A DNA stretch of 64,000 nt from Mesorhizobium sp. B2-8-5 (GCF_006440675.2 NZ_CP083951.1:3443501-3507500); one strand, 5' to 3'. Positions 43,295-51,828 are shown, counted from the stretch's first letter. Numbers and translations: made by a program. Notes: generated from the letters alone by a model not told the origin.

Positions 43295-44236
43295 ATGCGC
43301 ATCCTGTCCGACGCCTTTATTCCCGAGCTGCCCAACCGCTACAATGGCAAGGTGCGCGAAAACTACGATCTGCCGGACGGGCGCCGCATCATCATCGCCA
43401 CCGATCGTCTGAGCGCATTCGACACGATCCTGGCCTCGATCCCGTTCAAGGGAGAAGTGCTCACCCAGACGGCGCGCTACTGGTTCGAGGAAACCGCCGA
43501 CATCTGTCCCAACCATGTGCTGGAATATCCCGACCCCAACGTCGTCGTCGGCACGCGGCTCGACATGCTGCCGGTCGAGATCGTGGTGCGCGGCTATCTG
43601 GCGGGAGCCACCAGCACCTCGATCCTGACCAAGTACAGAAAGGGCGAGCGGAGCTTCTACGGCCATAGTTTTCCGGACGGGCTGCGCGACAACGAAAAAT
43701 TGCCGGAAGCGATCATCACGCCGACCAGCAAGGCCGCCCATGGCGGCCATGACGAGCCGTTATCGGAAGCCGAGATCATCGCAGAGCGGCTGCTCACGCA
43801 GGCGCAGTGGGACACCGTATCGCGCTATGCGCTTCAGCTGTTCGCTCGCGGCCAGCAGCGCGCGGCCGAACGCGGCCTGATCCTGGCCGACACCAAATAT
43901 GAGTTCGGCACGGCGCCGGACGGCGCGATCGTGCTTGCGGACGAAATCCACACGCCCGACAGCAGCCGCTACTGGATCGCGGCGAGCTACGACGAGGCGT
44001 TCGAAGGCGGCGGGCGGCCGCAGAGTTTCGACAAGGATTTCATCCGGTCATGGGTGTCGGCGCGTTGCGACCCTTACAAGGATCCGATCCCCGGCATTCC
44101 GGACGAGATCGTCAACAAGACTTCGGCGGTCTATATCCAGGCCTACGAGGCGATCACCGGCGCGAAATTCGCGCCCGACCTTTCCGGCGATACGGTGCTG
44201 GAGCGTATCCGTTCGAACCTCGCGCGGTATTTTTAG
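43295..44236 (+). CDS. purC: phosphoribosylaminoimidazole-succinocarboxamide synthase (SAICAR synthetase)
   Basis: ATP-dependent ligase of purine synthesis joining CAIR and aspartate. The 313-residue protein has [13 protein letters not shown] (ATP-binding start), [27 protein letters not shown] and [18 protein letters not shown] features. Length is that of the longer, yeast-type branch rather than the roughly 240-residue bacterial form. ATG 43295 is preferred over the open frame from 43232. Rhizobial genomes often carry more than one purC-type gene, so this may not be the only copy. Confidence 0.9.
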   Translation: MRILSDAFIPELPNRYNGKVRENYDLPDGRRIIIATDRLSAFDTILASIPFKGEVLTQTARYWFEETADICPNHVLEYPDPNVVVGTRLDMLPVEIVVRGYLAGATSTSILTKYRKGERSFYGHSFPDGLRDNEKLPEAIITPTSKAAHGGHDEPLSEAEIIAERLLTQAQWDTVSRYALQLFARGQQRAAERGLILADTKYEFGTAPDGAIVLADEIHTPDSSRYWIAASYDEAFEGGGRPQSFDKDFIRSWVSARCDPYKDPIPGIPDEIVNKTSAVYIQAYEAITGAKFAPDLSGDTVLERIRSNLARYF

Positions 44237-44315
44237 GAAGGTTTCGCCGCCGGCAGAATCCGATGCCCCGGATTCCCGGCTTTTGCGCGCGGCGATTTTC
44301 GCCTAATCTTGCTTC

Positions 44316-45158
44316 ATGTCTGCTTATGCCCGCGCAAGGCATATCTTTTCAGGCAGTGCCGCGCTGGCGCTGGCGCTCTGGCTGACGCCGCCAGCTTCTC
44401 CCGCAGAACCGGTCGATGTCGAACTGGTGCTGGCGGTCGATGTTTCGCTTTCGATGTCGCCGGTCGAGCTCGAGATCCAGCGCCACGGCTACGCGGCGGC
44501 GCTGACCCATGACAATGTGCTGAAGGCCATCGCCGACGGCGCCTATGGCAAGATCGCCGTCACCTATGTGGAATGGGCGGGTACCACCTGGCAGCGCGTG
44601 ATCGTGCCGTGGACGGTGATCGCCAACCGCGCCGATGCCGAGAAGGTGGTGGCGCAACTCAATGCGCGGCCGCCGGACAGCGCCCGGCGGACCTCGATCT
44701 CCGGCGCGCTGAGCTTCGGCAGCGACCTGTTCGCCGAGAGTGGTTTTGAAGGCACGAAGCGCGTCATCGACGTCTCGGGCGACGGACCCAACAACCAGGG
44801 CGCGCCGGTCGACCTCACGCGCGACGCGGTGGTCAAGCAAGGCATCACCATCAACGGTTTGCCGCTGATGACGCGCGGCGGGTTCAGCGGCGCCTTCGAT
44901 GTGGAAAATCTCGACCGCTATTACAGCGACTGCGTCATCGGCGGACCGGGCGCCTTCATGATCCCGGTCAATGACTGGACGCAGTTCCCCGAAGCGATCC
45001 GCCGCAAGCTGGTGCTTGAGCTTGCTGGTCCCGCCTCGCCGCGATGGGCGGCGGAAGAGGCCGCGCATCCGCCGGTCGTGCTCGCCGACGACGCGCCGGC
45101 AGCGGACTGCATGGCGGGCGAGAAGATGTGGCGCAATCGCGGCTGGGGCATGCCGTGA
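44316..45158 (+). CDS. DUF1194 protein with von Willebrand A-like domain, exported
   Basis: A 280-residue protein with a signal peptide (SGSAALALALWLTPPASPA). A MIDAS-like metal site LVLAVDVSLSM follows near residues 37-47, and VIDVSGDGPNNQG supplies the further acidic residues. It matches what I know of DUF1194, a family common in Rhizobiales with no established function. It has no tight coupling to purC (about 80 bp upstream). A repeat element follows. Confidence 0.83.
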   Translation: MSAYARARHIFSGSAALALALWLTPPASPAEPVDVELVLAVDVSLSMSPVELEIQRHGYAAALTHDNVLKAIADGAYGKIAVTYVEWAGTTWQRVIVPWTVIANRADAEKVVAQLNARPPDSARRTSISGALSFGSDLFAESGFEGTKRVIDVSGDGPNNQGAPVDLTRDAVVKQGITINGLPLMTRGGFSGAFDVENLDRYYSDCVIGGPGAFMIPVNDWTQFPEAIRRKLVLELAGPASPRWAAEEAAHPPVVLADDAPAADCMAGEKMWRNRGWGMP

Positions 45159-45222
45159 CAGATCGAGAAGCGGCTCCAGGCGCGCCCGGCATTAGATCAG
45201 AATGACGAATCGTCATCCCGAT

Positions 45223-45276
45223 CGTTGGAGCATGATCTCTTCCGAAAACCGAATCCACTTTTCGGGACCATGCTCC
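45223..45276. repeat. palindromic repeat, type C copy 2 (GGAGCATG...CCGAAAA...TTTTCGG...CATGCTCC)
   Basis: The outer arms GGAGCATG/CATGCTCC and inner stem CCGAAAA/TTTTCGG surround CCGAATCCAC. Same plan as the element at 20059-20103, with the stem bases changed in a compensating way (CCC/GGG there, CCG/CGG here). It lies in the gap between the DUF1194 gene and the second ABC transporter operon. Confidence 0.72.
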
Positions 45277-45311
45277 AGCTTGGACCAAGGTCGAGTGCGG
45301 CGTCTGCTTCA

Positions 45312-45342
45312 TTGACAAGCCTTTTGGCGTCTGTGAGACAAT
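45312..45342 (+). promoter_or_regulatory. possible sigma-70 promoter of ABC operon
   Basis: TTGACA at 45312-45317 is a perfect -35. GACAAT at 45337-45342 is a 4/6 match to -10 with a long 19-bp spacer; a shifted AGACAA gives 18 bp. It is placed 30 bp ahead of the start codon of the receptor gene. Confidence 0.4.
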
Positions 45343-45371
45343 TTGCGCTCACCACAAAAAGGGGAACCACA

Positions 45372-46322
45372 ATGAACAGAACCTCCATCTTCGCGGCGGC
45401 GCTGACGGCGGTCGCCGTGCTCAGCGCGCCGGCGATGGCCGCTACGTCGCTCACCATCGGCATCAGCGGCTGGACCGGCTTCGCGCCGCTGACCTTGGCA
45501 AAGCAGGCCGGGCTTTTCGAAAAGCACGGGCTCGATGTCACGCTCAAGAAAGTGCCGCAGGCGAGCCGCCCGCTGGCCATCGCCAGCGGCGACCTGCAAT
45601 GCGCGGCGACCACGGTCGAGACCTGGATGGTGTGGAACGCCAGCGGCGTCACCACCAAGCAGATCTTCCAGCTCGACAAATCCTATGGCGCCGACGGCAT
45701 CGTCGTGCGCAACGACATCAAGACCGTCGCCGATCTCAAGGGCAAGAATGTCGCCTCGTCCGCGCCCGGAACCTCGCCCTACTTCCTGCTCGCCTGGGTG
45801 CTCAACAAGAACGGCATGTCGACCAAGGACGTGACGGTGGTTAATCTGGAGCCGGATGCGGCGGCGCAGGCCTTTCTCGCCGGCCAGAACGATGCCGCGG
45901 TCACTTACGAGCCCTTCATCTCCGCCGTGCGCGACAAGGCCGACCAGGGCCATATCCTGGCGACCACGCTCGACTACCCGATGGTGATGGATACGGTCGG
46001 CTGCACGCCGGACTTCCTCAAGGCCAATCCTGACGCAGCCAAGGCGCTCGCCGACAGCTATTTCGACGCGCTCGACATGATCAAGAAGGACCCGCAGAAA
46101 TCCTATGAGATCATGGGCGCCGACGTGAAGCAGTCGGCCAAGGAGTTCGAGGATTCGGCCAAGTACCTGAAATGGGCCGACAAGGCGGAGAACAAGCAGT
46201 TCTTCACCAAGGATTTCCAGGATTTTTCCAAGACCGCAGCAGAGCTCCTGCTGCAGATGGGGTTGATCAAGGAAGCGCCAGATGTGACGACGCTTGCCGA
46301 CACCAGCGCGGTCGCCAACTGA
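45372..46322 (+). CDS. ABC transporter substrate-binding protein, NMT1/SsuA-like
   Basis: Periplasmic receptor, about 316 residues, with a signal peptide (RTSIFAAALTAVAVLSAPAMA). The mature part opens SLTIGISGWTGFAPLTLAKQAGLFEKHGLDV, typical of the nitrate/sulfonate/taurine NMT1 class. AAAGGGGAA precedes ATG 45372; an upstream open frame from 45225 runs through the repeat and is not used. The permease and ATPase genes follow. The cargo is unknown. Alkanesulfonate, taurine or a heterocycle are the family's usual ligands, and no catabolic enzyme is adjacent to decide. Confidence 0.88.
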   Translation: MNRTSIFAAALTAVAVLSAPAMAATSLTIGISGWTGFAPLTLAKQAGLFEKHGLDVTLKKVPQASRPLAIASGDLQCAATTVETWMVWNASGVTTKQIFQLDKSYGADGIVVRNDIKTVADLKGKNVASSAPGTSPYFLLAWVLNKNGMSTKDVTVVNLEPDAAAQAFLAGQNDAAVTYEPFISAVRDKADQGHILATTLDYPMVMDTVGCTPDFLKANPDAAKALADSYFDALDMIKKDPQKSYEIMGADVKQSAKEFEDSAKYLKWADKAENKQFFTKDFQDFSKTAAELLLQMGLIKEAPDVTTLADTSAVAN

Positions 46323-46386
46323 TCGCGCATTTTTCGATCGACGGCGGCGACAAGCCGCCGTTCTTCCTCTTCAAGGACAGGGCCTG

Positions 46387-47163
46387 ATGCTGCGTCCCTT
46401 GCACCCCGTTGCGCCGGGCACGCGAACCGTGCTCGGCATCGCCTTCTTCGTGCTGTTCGTGGCCTTCTGGGCATGGATCACGCTCGGCGGCCATGTGAAC
46501 CGGATCTTCCTCGCCGATCCGCTGTCGATGCTGAAGGATGGCTGGCGGCTGCTCACCGAGGATCGTTTCTGGCTCGACATCCTGATCACCATCTGGCGCG
46601 TCTTCGGCGGCTTTGTGCTGGCCTCTATCGTCGCGGTGCCGATCGGCATCGCCATGGGCGCCTGGAAACCGGTCGAAGCCTTTCTCGAACCGTTTGTCTC
46701 CTTCGCCCGCTACCTGCCGGCGTCCGCCTTCATCCCGCTGCTCATCCTGTGGGCCGGCATCGGCGAACTGGAGAAGCTTCTGGTTATCTTCGTCGGCTCG
46801 GTGTTCCAGATCATTCTGATCGTGGCGGTCAAGGTCGGCAGCACGAGGCGGGACCTTGTCGAGGCCGCCTATACGCTGGGCGCGACCGACAACGGCATCG
46901 TCAAGCGCGTCATCGTGCCGGCCAACGCGCCAGAGATCGCCGAGACGCTGCGGCTGGTGCTCGGCTGGGCCTGGACCTATGTGATCGTCGCCGAGCTGAT
47001 CGGCTCGTCTTCGGGCATCGGCTACATGATCATCAACAGCCAGTCGCGGCTGGCGACGGGGCAGATCATCTTCGGCATCATCGTCATCGGGCTGATCGGG
47101 CTTTTGTCCGACTTCGCCTTCAAGGCGCTCAACCGCTGGCTCTATCCATGGAGCCTGGCGTGA
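46387..47163 (+). CDS. ABC transporter permease (SsuC/TauC-like)
   Basis: About 258 residues, six hydrophobic segments. The EAA loop is AAYTLGATDNGIVKRVIVPANAP. ATG 46387 follows AAGGACAGGG. A 64-bp gap separates it from the receptor gene, while it overlaps the ATPase gene (GTG 47160) by 4 bp. Confidence 0.9.
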   Translation: MLRPLHPVAPGTRTVLGIAFFVLFVAFWAWITLGGHVNRIFLADPLSMLKDGWRLLTEDRFWLDILITIWRVFGGFVLASIVAVPIGIAMGAWKPVEAFLEPFVSFARYLPASAFIPLLILWAGIGELEKLLVIFVGSVFQIILIVAVKVGSTRRDLVEAAYTLGATDNGIVKRVIVPANAPEIAETLRLVLGWAWTYVIVAELIGSSSGIGYMIINSQSRLATGQIIFGIIVIGLIGLLSDFAFKALNRWLYPWSLA

Positions 47164-47948
47164 GCAAGCTTCTCATCGAAGGCGTTTCGCGGACCTTTGC
47201 CGGGGTCGGGGGCGGAGAGCCGGTGCGGGCGCTGCAGCCGGTCGACCTCGCGGTCGCGGCCAATGATTTCATCACCATCCTGGGGCCGTCCGGTTGTGGG
47301 AAATCTACCCTGCTCAGAATCGTCGCCGGGCTGGAGGCGCCGAGCACCGGCCGCGTGCTGCTCGACGGCAAGGCGGTCACAAGGCCGGGACCGGACCGCG
47401 GCATGGTGTTCCAGTCCTATACGCTGTTTCCCTGGCTGACGGTCGCCGAGAACATCGGCTTCGGCCTGCGCGAGCAAGGCAGGCCCGAGCGCGAACGCAA
47501 CGAGATCGTCGCTTCCTATGTCGATCTCGTCGGGCTGAAGGGTTTCGAGAACCATTGGCCGAAACAGCTGTCGGGTGGCATGCAGCAGCGCACAGCGATC
47601 GCGCGGGCGCTGGCCAACGATCCCGAAATCCTGCTGCTTGACGAGCCGTTCGGCGCGCTAGACAACCAGACGCGCGGGCTGATGCAGGAATTGCTGCTCG
47701 GCATCTGGGAGCGGCGCAAGAAGACGGTGCTGTTCGTCACCCATGACATCGAGGAGGCGATTTTCATGGCGTCGCGGGTGATCGTGATGAGTGCCCGGCC
47801 CGGCCGCATCAAATCGGACGTGCCGGTCGACCTGCCGCATCCGCGCCATTACACGCTGAAGACCAGCCCGGAATTCTCGGCGCTCAAGGCGCAACTCACC
47901 GAAGACATCCGTGTCGAGGCGATGCGGACGGCGCAGACCGCCATGTAA
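47160..47948 (+). CDS. ABC transporter ATP-binding protein (SsuB/TauB-like)
   Basis: ATPase of 262 residues. Walker A LGPSGCGKSTLLRI, Q-loop VFQSYTLFPW, signature QLSGGMQQR, Walker B ILLLDEPFGALDN, H-loop LFVTHDIEEA. The start is GTG 47160, overlapping the permease stop, with GGAG 6 bases upstream; ATG 47148 is in frame but lacks a ribosome site. It converges with the toxin gene at 47951 with only 2 bp between. Confidence 0.92.
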   Translation: MSKLLIEGVSRTFAGVGGGEPVRALQPVDLAVAANDFITILGPSGCGKSTLLRIVAGLEAPSTGRVLLDGKAVTRPGPDRGMVFQSYTLFPWLTVAENIGFGLREQGRPERERNEIVASYVDLVGLKGFENHWPKQLSGGMQQRTAIARALANDPEILLLDEPFGALDNQTRGLMQELLLGIWERRKKTVLFVTHDIEEAIFMASRVIVMSARPGRIKSDVPVDLPHPRHYTLKTSPEFSALKAQLTEDIRVEAMRTAQTAM

Positions 47949-47950
47949 GC

Positions 47951-48442
47951 TCAGAGATTCCTCAGGTCCTTTATAAGCACATAAAGGTGTAGCGGGTCAG
48001 TTGGCGACTGGATGAATCCGTAGCGTTCGTAAAAGCTACGAGCGTTATCGCCCTTTGCATGAACCGTGATAGCCCGGATGCCCGCGATATCGGCCGCTCG
48101 CAAGCTGCGTAAGACTGCATCGCGCAGCAGTCCCGCTCCAACGCCTCTGCCCTGCCAGTCCAGGCTGACCGCGAGACGCGCCAGCAGCATTATCGGCACG
48201 GGATGGCGAGCCAAGCCCTTTTTCAAACGATCGGGTGCGTCGTCATAGGCGACTTCGCCGACGACCAGCGTATAAAAGCCGATCACGTTCTCGCTTGAGA
48301 GGCCAATATATGTCTGCGACGCGTTGGCCTGCTGGTTTTGAAATGCATAGCGAGCAAGAAAGCGATTGAGTGGTTGTTCGCCGCAATCGAACTTCTCTAC
48401 CGGATGGCCGCGAGCCAACTTCTCGATGCGAAACGGGTTCAC
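47951..48442 (-). CDS. GNAT-fold acetyltransferase, TacT-like toxin (pair 1)
   Basis: 163-residue GNAT protein. Acetyl-CoA binding loop DWQGRGVGAGLLRDAV; near the C-terminus NARSFYERYGF supplies the tyrosine that in TacT toxins helps acetylate the amino group of aminoacyl-tRNA. The N-terminal half shows the usual FDCGEQPLNRFLARYAFQNQ of the DUF1778-linked class. It overlaps the antitoxin gene by ATGA. Predicted effect: blocks translation when the antitoxin is lost. A benign N-acetyltransferase role cannot be excluded from sequence. Confidence 0.86.
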   Translation of the reverse strand: MNPFRIEKLARGHPVEKFDCGEQPLNRFLARYAFQNQQANASQTYIGLSSENVIGFYTLVVGEVAYDDAPDRLKKGLARHPVPIMLLARLAVSLDWQGRGVGAGLLRDAVLRSLRAADIAGIRAITVHAKGDNARSFYERYGFIQSPTDPLHLYVLIKDLRNL

Positions 48443-48729
48443 GCCGGATCGCGGCCGGAAAAGATGCTTGGTTCGCTCAGGAGTTTCTTGAGGCGCGGAA
48501 GGTCCTGCGTCGGTGCATCAAGTGCCGAGAGAAACGCAGCCCATTTCTCCGCATCAAGATAGAAGGTGCGCCGGTCCGCCAACGTTTCCTCAGCCCGCCC
48601 AAGCGCACTTTCAAGGACGAAGTCACTTAGCGAACGACGCTCGGCCGCAGCTGCGGTTGCAAGAATACGCTTCGCTTCCGCGGTAAGGCGCAGGTCGAGT
48701 TTTTCGGATCGATTGGTTCGGGTGGCCAT
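48439..48729 (-). CDS. DUF1778 (TacA-like) antitoxin (pair 1)
   Basis: 96-residue protein with an N-terminal ribbon-helix-helix (KLDLRLTAEAKRILATAAAA, then RRSLSDFVLESALGRAEE) that binds DNA. A C-terminal tail (FYLDAEKWAAFLSALDAP) is of the type that wraps the GNAT toxin. ATG 48729 has GGAGAT upstream; the frame is open earlier to 48756. It overlaps the toxin gene by 4 bp. GTAC-GGAC-GTAC at 48742-48753, just upstream, is a plausible operator. Confidence 0.86.
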   Translation of the reverse strand: MATRTNRSEKLDLRLTAEAKRILATAAAAERRSLSDFVLESALGRAEETLADRRTFYLDAEKWAAFLSALDAPTQDLPRLKKLLSEPSIFSGRDPA

Positions 48730-48741
48730 GGCTATCTCCAA

Positions 48742-48753
48742 GTACGGACGTAC
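48742..48753. promoter_or_regulatory. putative TacA operator GTAC-N4-GTAC
   Basis: A short inverted repeat, GTACGGACGTAC, 13 bp upstream of the antitoxin start codon. Ribbon-helix-helix antitoxins usually autorepress through such sites. The half-site is only 4 bp, so support is modest. Confidence 0.4.
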
Positions 48754-48794
48754 CATATCCGCCAGACAATGTCATGACAAATTGCGAAAATCGA

Positions 48795-49796
48795 CTAGGC
48801 GGCCAGCAACTGCTTGCGGTCGACGCGCTCCTGCTGGGGCGAACGGGCGTAGAGCTCGCGGTAGCATTTGGAGAAATGCGAGGCGGAGACAAAGCCGCAG
48901 GCGACCGCCACTTCGACCACCGGCATCGACGACTGGATCAGCAGGTGCCGGGCCCGGTCGAGCCGGATTTCCAGATAGTAGCGGGCAGGGGAGCGGCCCA
49001 TCTCGGTGCGGAACAGGCGCTCGATCTGCCGCCGGGAAAGATCGACATGGTCGGCGATCTCGATCAGCGACAGCGGCTCGGAAAGGTTGGCCTCCATCAG
49101 CTCGATGATGGTCAGCACCTTGGAGTTCTGCACGCCGAGGCGGGCGCGCAGCGGCAGGCGCTGGCGGTCGGTCGGGCTGCGCACGCGGTCGGTCAGCACC
49201 TGCTCGCAGACGCGGTTGACGAGGCTCTCGTCGAAATCGTCGCCGATCAGCTTCAACATCATGTCGAGCGCGGCGGTGCCGCCGGCGCAGGTGTAGACGT
49301 TCTGGTCGACCTCGAAGAGGTCGGCAAAGACATTGGCCTTCGGGAACGCCTCGGAAAAGCCAGGCAGGTTCTCCCAATGGATGGCGCAGCGCTTGTTGGA
49401 CAACAGGCCGGCGGCGGCCAGGATATGCGCGCCAGTGCAGAGGCCGCCGACGGCGACGCCGCGATTATACTCCTCGCGCAGCCAGGCGAAGGCCGACTTG
49501 TTCTGGTAGCGCTCGACATTGATGCCGCTGCAGACGATCGCCATGTTAGGCCGATCCGGCCCGGCCATCTTCTTGCGCTCTTCCTCGAGCGAGGTGTTGA
49601 CCGCGCATTCGACGCCGTTCGAGGCGCGTACCGGCTTGCCGTCTATGCTGGCCAGCCGCCAACGATAGGCTTCGTAGCCGAGCATCCGGTTGGCCGAGCG
49701 CAGCGGATCGAGCGCCGTCGCGAAGGCGATCATGGTGAAATCGGGAATGAGGAAGAATACAAACGATCTCTTGATCGGATGCTTTACGGCATTCAC
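48795..49796 (-). CDS. GATase1/DJ-1-like AraC-family activator, GbdR-like
   Basis: 333-residue regulator. Residues about 10-190 are a DJ-1/PfpI-like sensor domain (FFLIPDFTMIAFATALDPLR, then VAVGGLCTGAHILAAAGLL). Residues about 225-325 hold the two AraC helix-turn-helix motifs (LIEIADHVDLSRRQIERLFR and VVEVAVACGFVSASHFSKCY). The layout matches GbdR of Pseudomonas, which activates glycine betaine, dimethylglycine and sarcosine catabolism (known), and related regulators of carnitine and arginine use. The demethylases in this window make a GbdR-like role attractive (inference). Two inverted repeats with a TGTCGC core lie upstream. Confidence 0.87.
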   Translation of the reverse strand: MNAVKHPIKRSFVFFLIPDFTMIAFATALDPLRSANRMLGYEAYRWRLASIDGKPVRASNGVECAVNTSLEEERKKMAGPDRPNMAIVCSGINVERYQNKSAFAWLREEYNRGVAVGGLCTGAHILAAAGLLSNKRCAIHWENLPGFSEAFPKANVFADLFEVDQNVYTCAGGTAALDMMLKLIGDDFDESLVNRVCEQVLTDRVRSPTDRQRLPLRARLGVQNSKVLTIIELMEANLSEPLSLIEIADHVDLSRRQIERLFRTEMGRSPARYYLEIRLDRARHLLIQSSMPVVEVAVACGFVSASHFSKCYRELYARSPQQERVDRKQLLAA

Positions 49797-49830
49797 GGGG
49801 AAACCTCACGCAGCCATGACGCGAACAGGA

Positions 49831-49923
49831 TGTCGCGAACAGCATAGCGACAACAGGAAAAACCATTCCTGTCAATCGGGTAGGCGGCTAAGTGAAGATT
49901 AAATTTGCGACACGGGTCGCAAA
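49831..49923. promoter_or_regulatory. inverted repeats with TGTCGC core upstream of GbdR-like gene
   Basis: TGTCGC-N10-GCGACA at 49831-49852 lies 35 bp upstream of the start codon. TTTGCGAC-ACGG-GTCGCAAA at 49904-49923 is a perfect 8+4+8 palindrome, 108 bp upstream. The shared GTCGC core suggests one regulator, perhaps autoregulation. Confidence 0.5.
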
Positions 49924-49977
49924 TGGGCAATTCATGCAACCGAAGGGCGTGAGGACACCGACGACAGTGGCAAACGA

Positions 49978-50016
49978 CCAAACGAAAACGCCGCCTCGGC
50001 GGAGCCGGGCGGCGTT
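49978..50016 (-). terminator. rho-independent terminator of 44-residue gene
   Basis: On the minus strand AACGCCGCC (50016-50008) pairs with GGCGGCGTT (49995-49987) and runs into TTTTCGTTTGG. It sits 23 bases after the small gene's stop codon, which supports that gene being real. Confidence 0.75.
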
Positions 50017-50038
50017 GAATTCGGAATGCCGGATTGTC

Positions 50039-50173
50039 TCAGGCAATGAAGCCGAGACGGGCAGCAGCCACGGCGCCGGTCTGGCCGGGCATGGTCTTGG
50101 CGAGGCGCTGACGCTCCAAAGCGGTGGTCAGGTTCATTTCGCGGCGGGCAAACAGGCGGGCAAAAAGCTTCAT
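50039..50173 (-). CDS. 44-residue basic mini-protein
   Basis: Short gene read directly from the sequence: it begins MKLFARLFARREM and ends AAARLGFIA. The N-terminal half is strongly basic and amphipathic (Arg/Phe/Leu), reminiscent of the first helix of DUF1127 mini-proteins, although the KDIGWP motif is absent. Three consecutive ATGs occur (50179, 50176, 50173). The last has GGAG at the right distance. Its own terminator follows. Function unknown. Confidence 0.6.
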   Translation of the reverse strand: MKLFARLFARREMNLTTALERQRLAKTMPGQTGAVAAARLGFIA

Positions 50174-50522
50174 CATCATCTCCATTGGGTTGCTCAGACG
50201 GGTCGCCTTCGCTTGATGGAGTGGGGCAGCTCGTTTGCTGGCGTGGATATAGGCTCACTTCAGCAGAAACTAAATCGCAAAAACGAACCGCTTGATATGA
50301 AAAGCGACATCATTTGCGACATTTTTGGGCAAGTTGCCCAAGATTTCCTATTATTTACAAGGGTTTAATCGGCTTGTTAACCCGCTATGCGGGTGGTTCA
50401 TATGCGTCATGCTGTGGTCGCATGGCTGGAAAAGTCGTTTGAGTGCAAACAAAGGCGCTAAAAACAAGCAAAAGGCCTGCCGAGCTGACGCGGCAGGCCT
50501 TCAGAACTCCATACACACTTGA
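50174..50522. other. 349-bp gap without a protein gene
   Basis: Contents: the leader and promoter of the 44-residue gene; a GCGACAT direct pair at 50304-50321 spaced 11 bp, sharing the TGTCGC core seen near the GbdR-like gene; a perfect TTGGGCAA-G-TTGCCCAA palindrome at 50325-50341; and the terminator of the DUF1127 gene at 50457-50501. The middle is AT-rich. A small RNA could be encoded here, but I see no decisive signature. Confidence 0.5.
50457..50501 (-). terminator. rho-independent terminator of DUF1127 gene
   Basis: On the minus strand AAGGCCTGCCG (50501-50491) and CGGCAGGCCTT (50482-50472) form a perfect 11-bp stem followed by TTGCTTGTTTTT. It starts about 20 bases after the stop of the gene at 50523. 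Confidence 0.88.
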
Positions 50523-50708
50523 TTACTTCGCTCCGGCCCAACTTCCGACGCCGAAGCGCAAGCCGGTCTTGGCATCGGCGGCTTCCGGCCAGCCGATATC
50601 CTTCTGCAGTTCGATCGGCAGCGCATGGATGGCGCGTTCGGTCTGGTAGCGGGCGCGGGCCGCGCTGAATTCGGTCGCAAGCCGACCGATGGATGACAGG
50701 ATAGACAT
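50523..50708 (-). CDS. DUF1127 mini-protein, copy 1
   Basis: 61-residue protein with the DUF1127 core: RYQTERAIHALPIELQKDIGWPEA. GAGGAGAAAGAA precedes ATG 50708. DUF1127 proteins in alphaproteobacteria have been linked to RNA/sRNA turnover and phosphate and carbon metabolism, and in Brucella a set of them is activated by the LysR regulator VtlR (from memory). Here it is divergent from a LysR gene at 50928, which fits such control. It has its own strong terminator. Confidence 0.85.
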   Translation of the reverse strand: MSILSSIGRLATEFSAARARYQTERAIHALPIELQKDIGWPEAADAKTGLRFGVGSWAGAK

Positions 50709-50927
50709 TTCTTTCTCCTCTATGCGGGCAGGGAGGCGCCCGTCACTGCGTTAAGCCAGGTCTGTTTCAGCTTCATTTCACGTCGATTGCAGGACTGTGT
50801 CAGGGTCGTTTCATGGCTGTTTTTGGCAGCATCCTGCATCGATCGAGTTGACTATGCGCCTGGAGTGATGTTCAATCAAACGAAATGGAATGATGGATTG
50901 CATCAGAAAAATTGAAGGCAAGCTGCC

Positions 50928-51827
50928 ATGAACGCCCCGCTCAATCATCCCTTGCCGCTGCTTGACCTCGATGTGCTGCGCACTTTCGTGGCGATCGCCG
51001 AGACCGGCAGCTTCACCACCGCCGCCAACGCGGTGTTCCGCACGCCATCGGCCGTCTCCATGCAGATCAAGAAGCTGGAGGATATCCTCGGCCGTTCTGT
51101 CTTCGCCCGCGACGCGCGTTCGGTGACGCTGACCACCGATGGCGAGATGCTGCTCGGCTATGCGCGCCGGCTTTTGTCGATCAACCGCGAGGTGGTGTCG
51201 AAATTCATCATCCCCGACATCGTGGGCGTGGTGCGGCTCGGTTCCCCGGACGACTATGGCGAGCGCGTGCTGCCGCATGTGCTGAAGCGTTTTGCCCAGT
51301 CGCATCCGTCGATCGCCGTCGACGTCACCATCGACCAGAGCATCAATCTGCGCCGCCGCATGGACGACCGCGCGCTCGACATCACGCTGCTCACCAATTC
51401 CTACAAGACCAGCGCGATCGGCGCCGAGGTGCTTTTGACCGAACCGATCGTGTGGGCAGGCGCTAAGGGCGGCTGCGCGCATCTGCGCGAGCCGCTGCCG
51501 GTGTCGCTGTGGGAAGAAGGCTGCGCATGGCGGGCAGGGGCGTTGGAAGCGCTTGGCCGCGAGGGCCGCAACTACCGCATCGCCTATATGAGCGCCCACA
51601 CGGCCGGCCAGCGCGCCGCCATCATGGCCGACCTTGCAGTGGCGCCGCTGCCGAAGTCCTTCCTCGGCGACGAGATGGTCTCGCTGGGCGCCAAGGACGG
51701 CATGCCCGAGATCGGCACCTACAATCTCGCCATGGTGGTGGCGCCCGACGCAAGCGCGCCGGTGAAGGCCGTCGCCGACCATATCCGCGCGACGTTCGAA
51801 CTGTTCCGGGAAACCGGCAAGTTCTGA
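50928..51827 (+). CDS. LysR-family transcriptional regulator
   Basis: 299 residues. The HTH is at about 12-70 (LRTFVAIAETGSFTTAANAV, SAVSMQIKKLEDILGRSVFARD) and the ligand-binding domain starts at GVVRLGSPDDYGERVLPHVL. The SPDDYGERVLP stretch resembles the LsrB/VtlR group of rhizobial and Brucella LysR proteins, as far as I recall. A DUF1127 gene lies divergently 219 bp upstream, the kind of target VtlR controls. It converges with the esterase gene with 1 bp between stops. Confidence 0.88.
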   Translation: MNAPLNHPLPLLDLDVLRTFVAIAETGSFTTAANAVFRTPSAVSMQIKKLEDILGRSVFARDARSVTLTTDGEMLLGYARRLLSINREVVSKFIIPDIVGVVRLGSPDDYGERVLPHVLKRFAQSHPSIAVDVTIDQSINLRRRMDDRALDITLLTNSYKTSAIGAEVLLTEPIVWAGAKGGCAHLREPLPVSLWEEGCAWRAGALEALGREGRNYRIAYMSAHTAGQRAAIMADLAVAPLPKSFLGDEMVSLGAKDGMPEIGTYNLAMVVAPDASAPVKAVADHIRATFELFRETGKF

Positions 51828-51828
51828 G

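Noticed and set aside
44237..44315. Terminator after purC
   Set aside because: A weak AATCCG...CGGATT hairpin without a proper T-run directly after it; not convincing.
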